A DNA stretch of 36,865 nt from assembly GCA_026770585.1 (NCBI GenBank), contig MU647814.1:17058-53922 (forward strand), read 5' to 3'. Numbering within the stretch: position 1 is the first letter of the stretch; each line of letters begins with the position of its first letter. Under the pieces are notes generated by a model. It made no database searches, had not been told where the DNA came from, and saw only the letters and a list, made by a program, of their open reading frames with translations. The DNA is from Baffinella frigidus. Its lineage: Eukaryota; Cryptophyceae; Cryptomonadales; Baffinellaceae. Of the stretch, positions 36,771 to 36,865 are shown one piece after another. The position numbers and the translations under genes are program-made.

Positions 36771-36865
36771 ATAGGAAACATGATGGCGTGCAATGTTAAA
36801 AGTCGTCTGCTTTATAGGAAACATGATGGCGTGCAATGTTAAAAGTCGTCTGCTTTATAGGAAAC
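36771..36865. repeat. 43-bp tandem repeat at the window end
   Basis: Identical 43-bp units occupy 36771-36813 and 36814-36856, and a third begins at 36857 and is cut by the window end after 9 nt. Each starts ATAGGAAACATGATGGCGTG. The unit is less AT-rich than the neighbouring viral genes. The array probably stopped the assembly and could be the end region of the element. Confidence 0.9.

Noticed and set aside
36723-36836. N-terminal extension of the zinc-finger protein into the 43-bp repeat
   Set aside because: The extra codons are encoded by repeat DNA and lie upstream of the probable promoter motif and the MNMDD start.
36771-36865. CRISPR array at the window end
   Set aside because: The units are contiguous identical 43-mers without spacers, in a eukaryotic/viral context.

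Overview
The window reads as a scaffold from a eukaryotic microbe, most likely an alga-like protist. Evidence for a eukaryote: large secreted and membrane proteins with RCC1-like, TNFR-like and mucin-like architecture, a probable GT-AG intron, Kozak-like starts, ankyrin and ankyrin-TPR proteins, a Ty1/copia retroelement, and an AT-rich segment of virophage or Polinton-like-virus (PLV) type. I cannot name the species.

Layout. (1) 1-4253: a secreted proline-rich protein with an in-frame TAG (383-2194), a duplicated minus-strand gene 3' end (2505-2620 and 3175-3290), and an NlpC/P60-like cysteine peptidase fold (3684-4253). (2) 4283-9231, minus strand: one very large cysteine-rich extracellular protein with RCC1-type repeats and a C-terminal membrane helix, split by frameshifts and stops and probably cut off at its N-terminus. 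(3) About 9270-21045: a GC-rich Ty1/copia-type element with a primer-binding site, a leader carrying four repeated hairpins, a gag region, a zinc-finger protein, a small hydrophobic ORF, and a pol with several N-terminal membrane segments, protease remnant, DD35E integrase, reverse transcriptase and RNase H. It is broken many times and I find no 3' LTR. (4) 21105-29030: host-type genes, namely a two-helix membrane protein, a mucin-like type I membrane protein interrupted by a 535-nt run of N, an ankyrin protein, a two-exon low-complexity protein, and an ankyrin-TPR protein. (5) 29035-36865: an AT-rich block with all genes on the minus strand. It holds a TVpol-type polymerase fused to an SF3 helicase, a tyrosine recombinase, a GIY-YIG nuclease, a two-helix membrane protein, small basic or zinc-finger proteins, a shared promoter-like motif, hairpins at gene ends, and a 43-bp tandem repeat running off the window end.

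How the genes fit together. The AT-rich block looks like an integrated, decaying virophage/PLV-like replicon: polymerase-helicase for replication, recombinase for integration, GIY-YIG nuclease, and a shared upstream motif for coordinated expression. No capsid, packaging ATPase or maturation protease gene is visible, so it is either truncated by the window end or capsid-less. Its left end cuts through a viral reading frame that runs straight into host DNA.

A caution for the whole window: most long genes, host and mobile alike, carry in-frame stops (TAA, TAG and TGA all occur) or frameshifts at homopolymers. Real decay and assembly error cannot be separated from this sequence alone.
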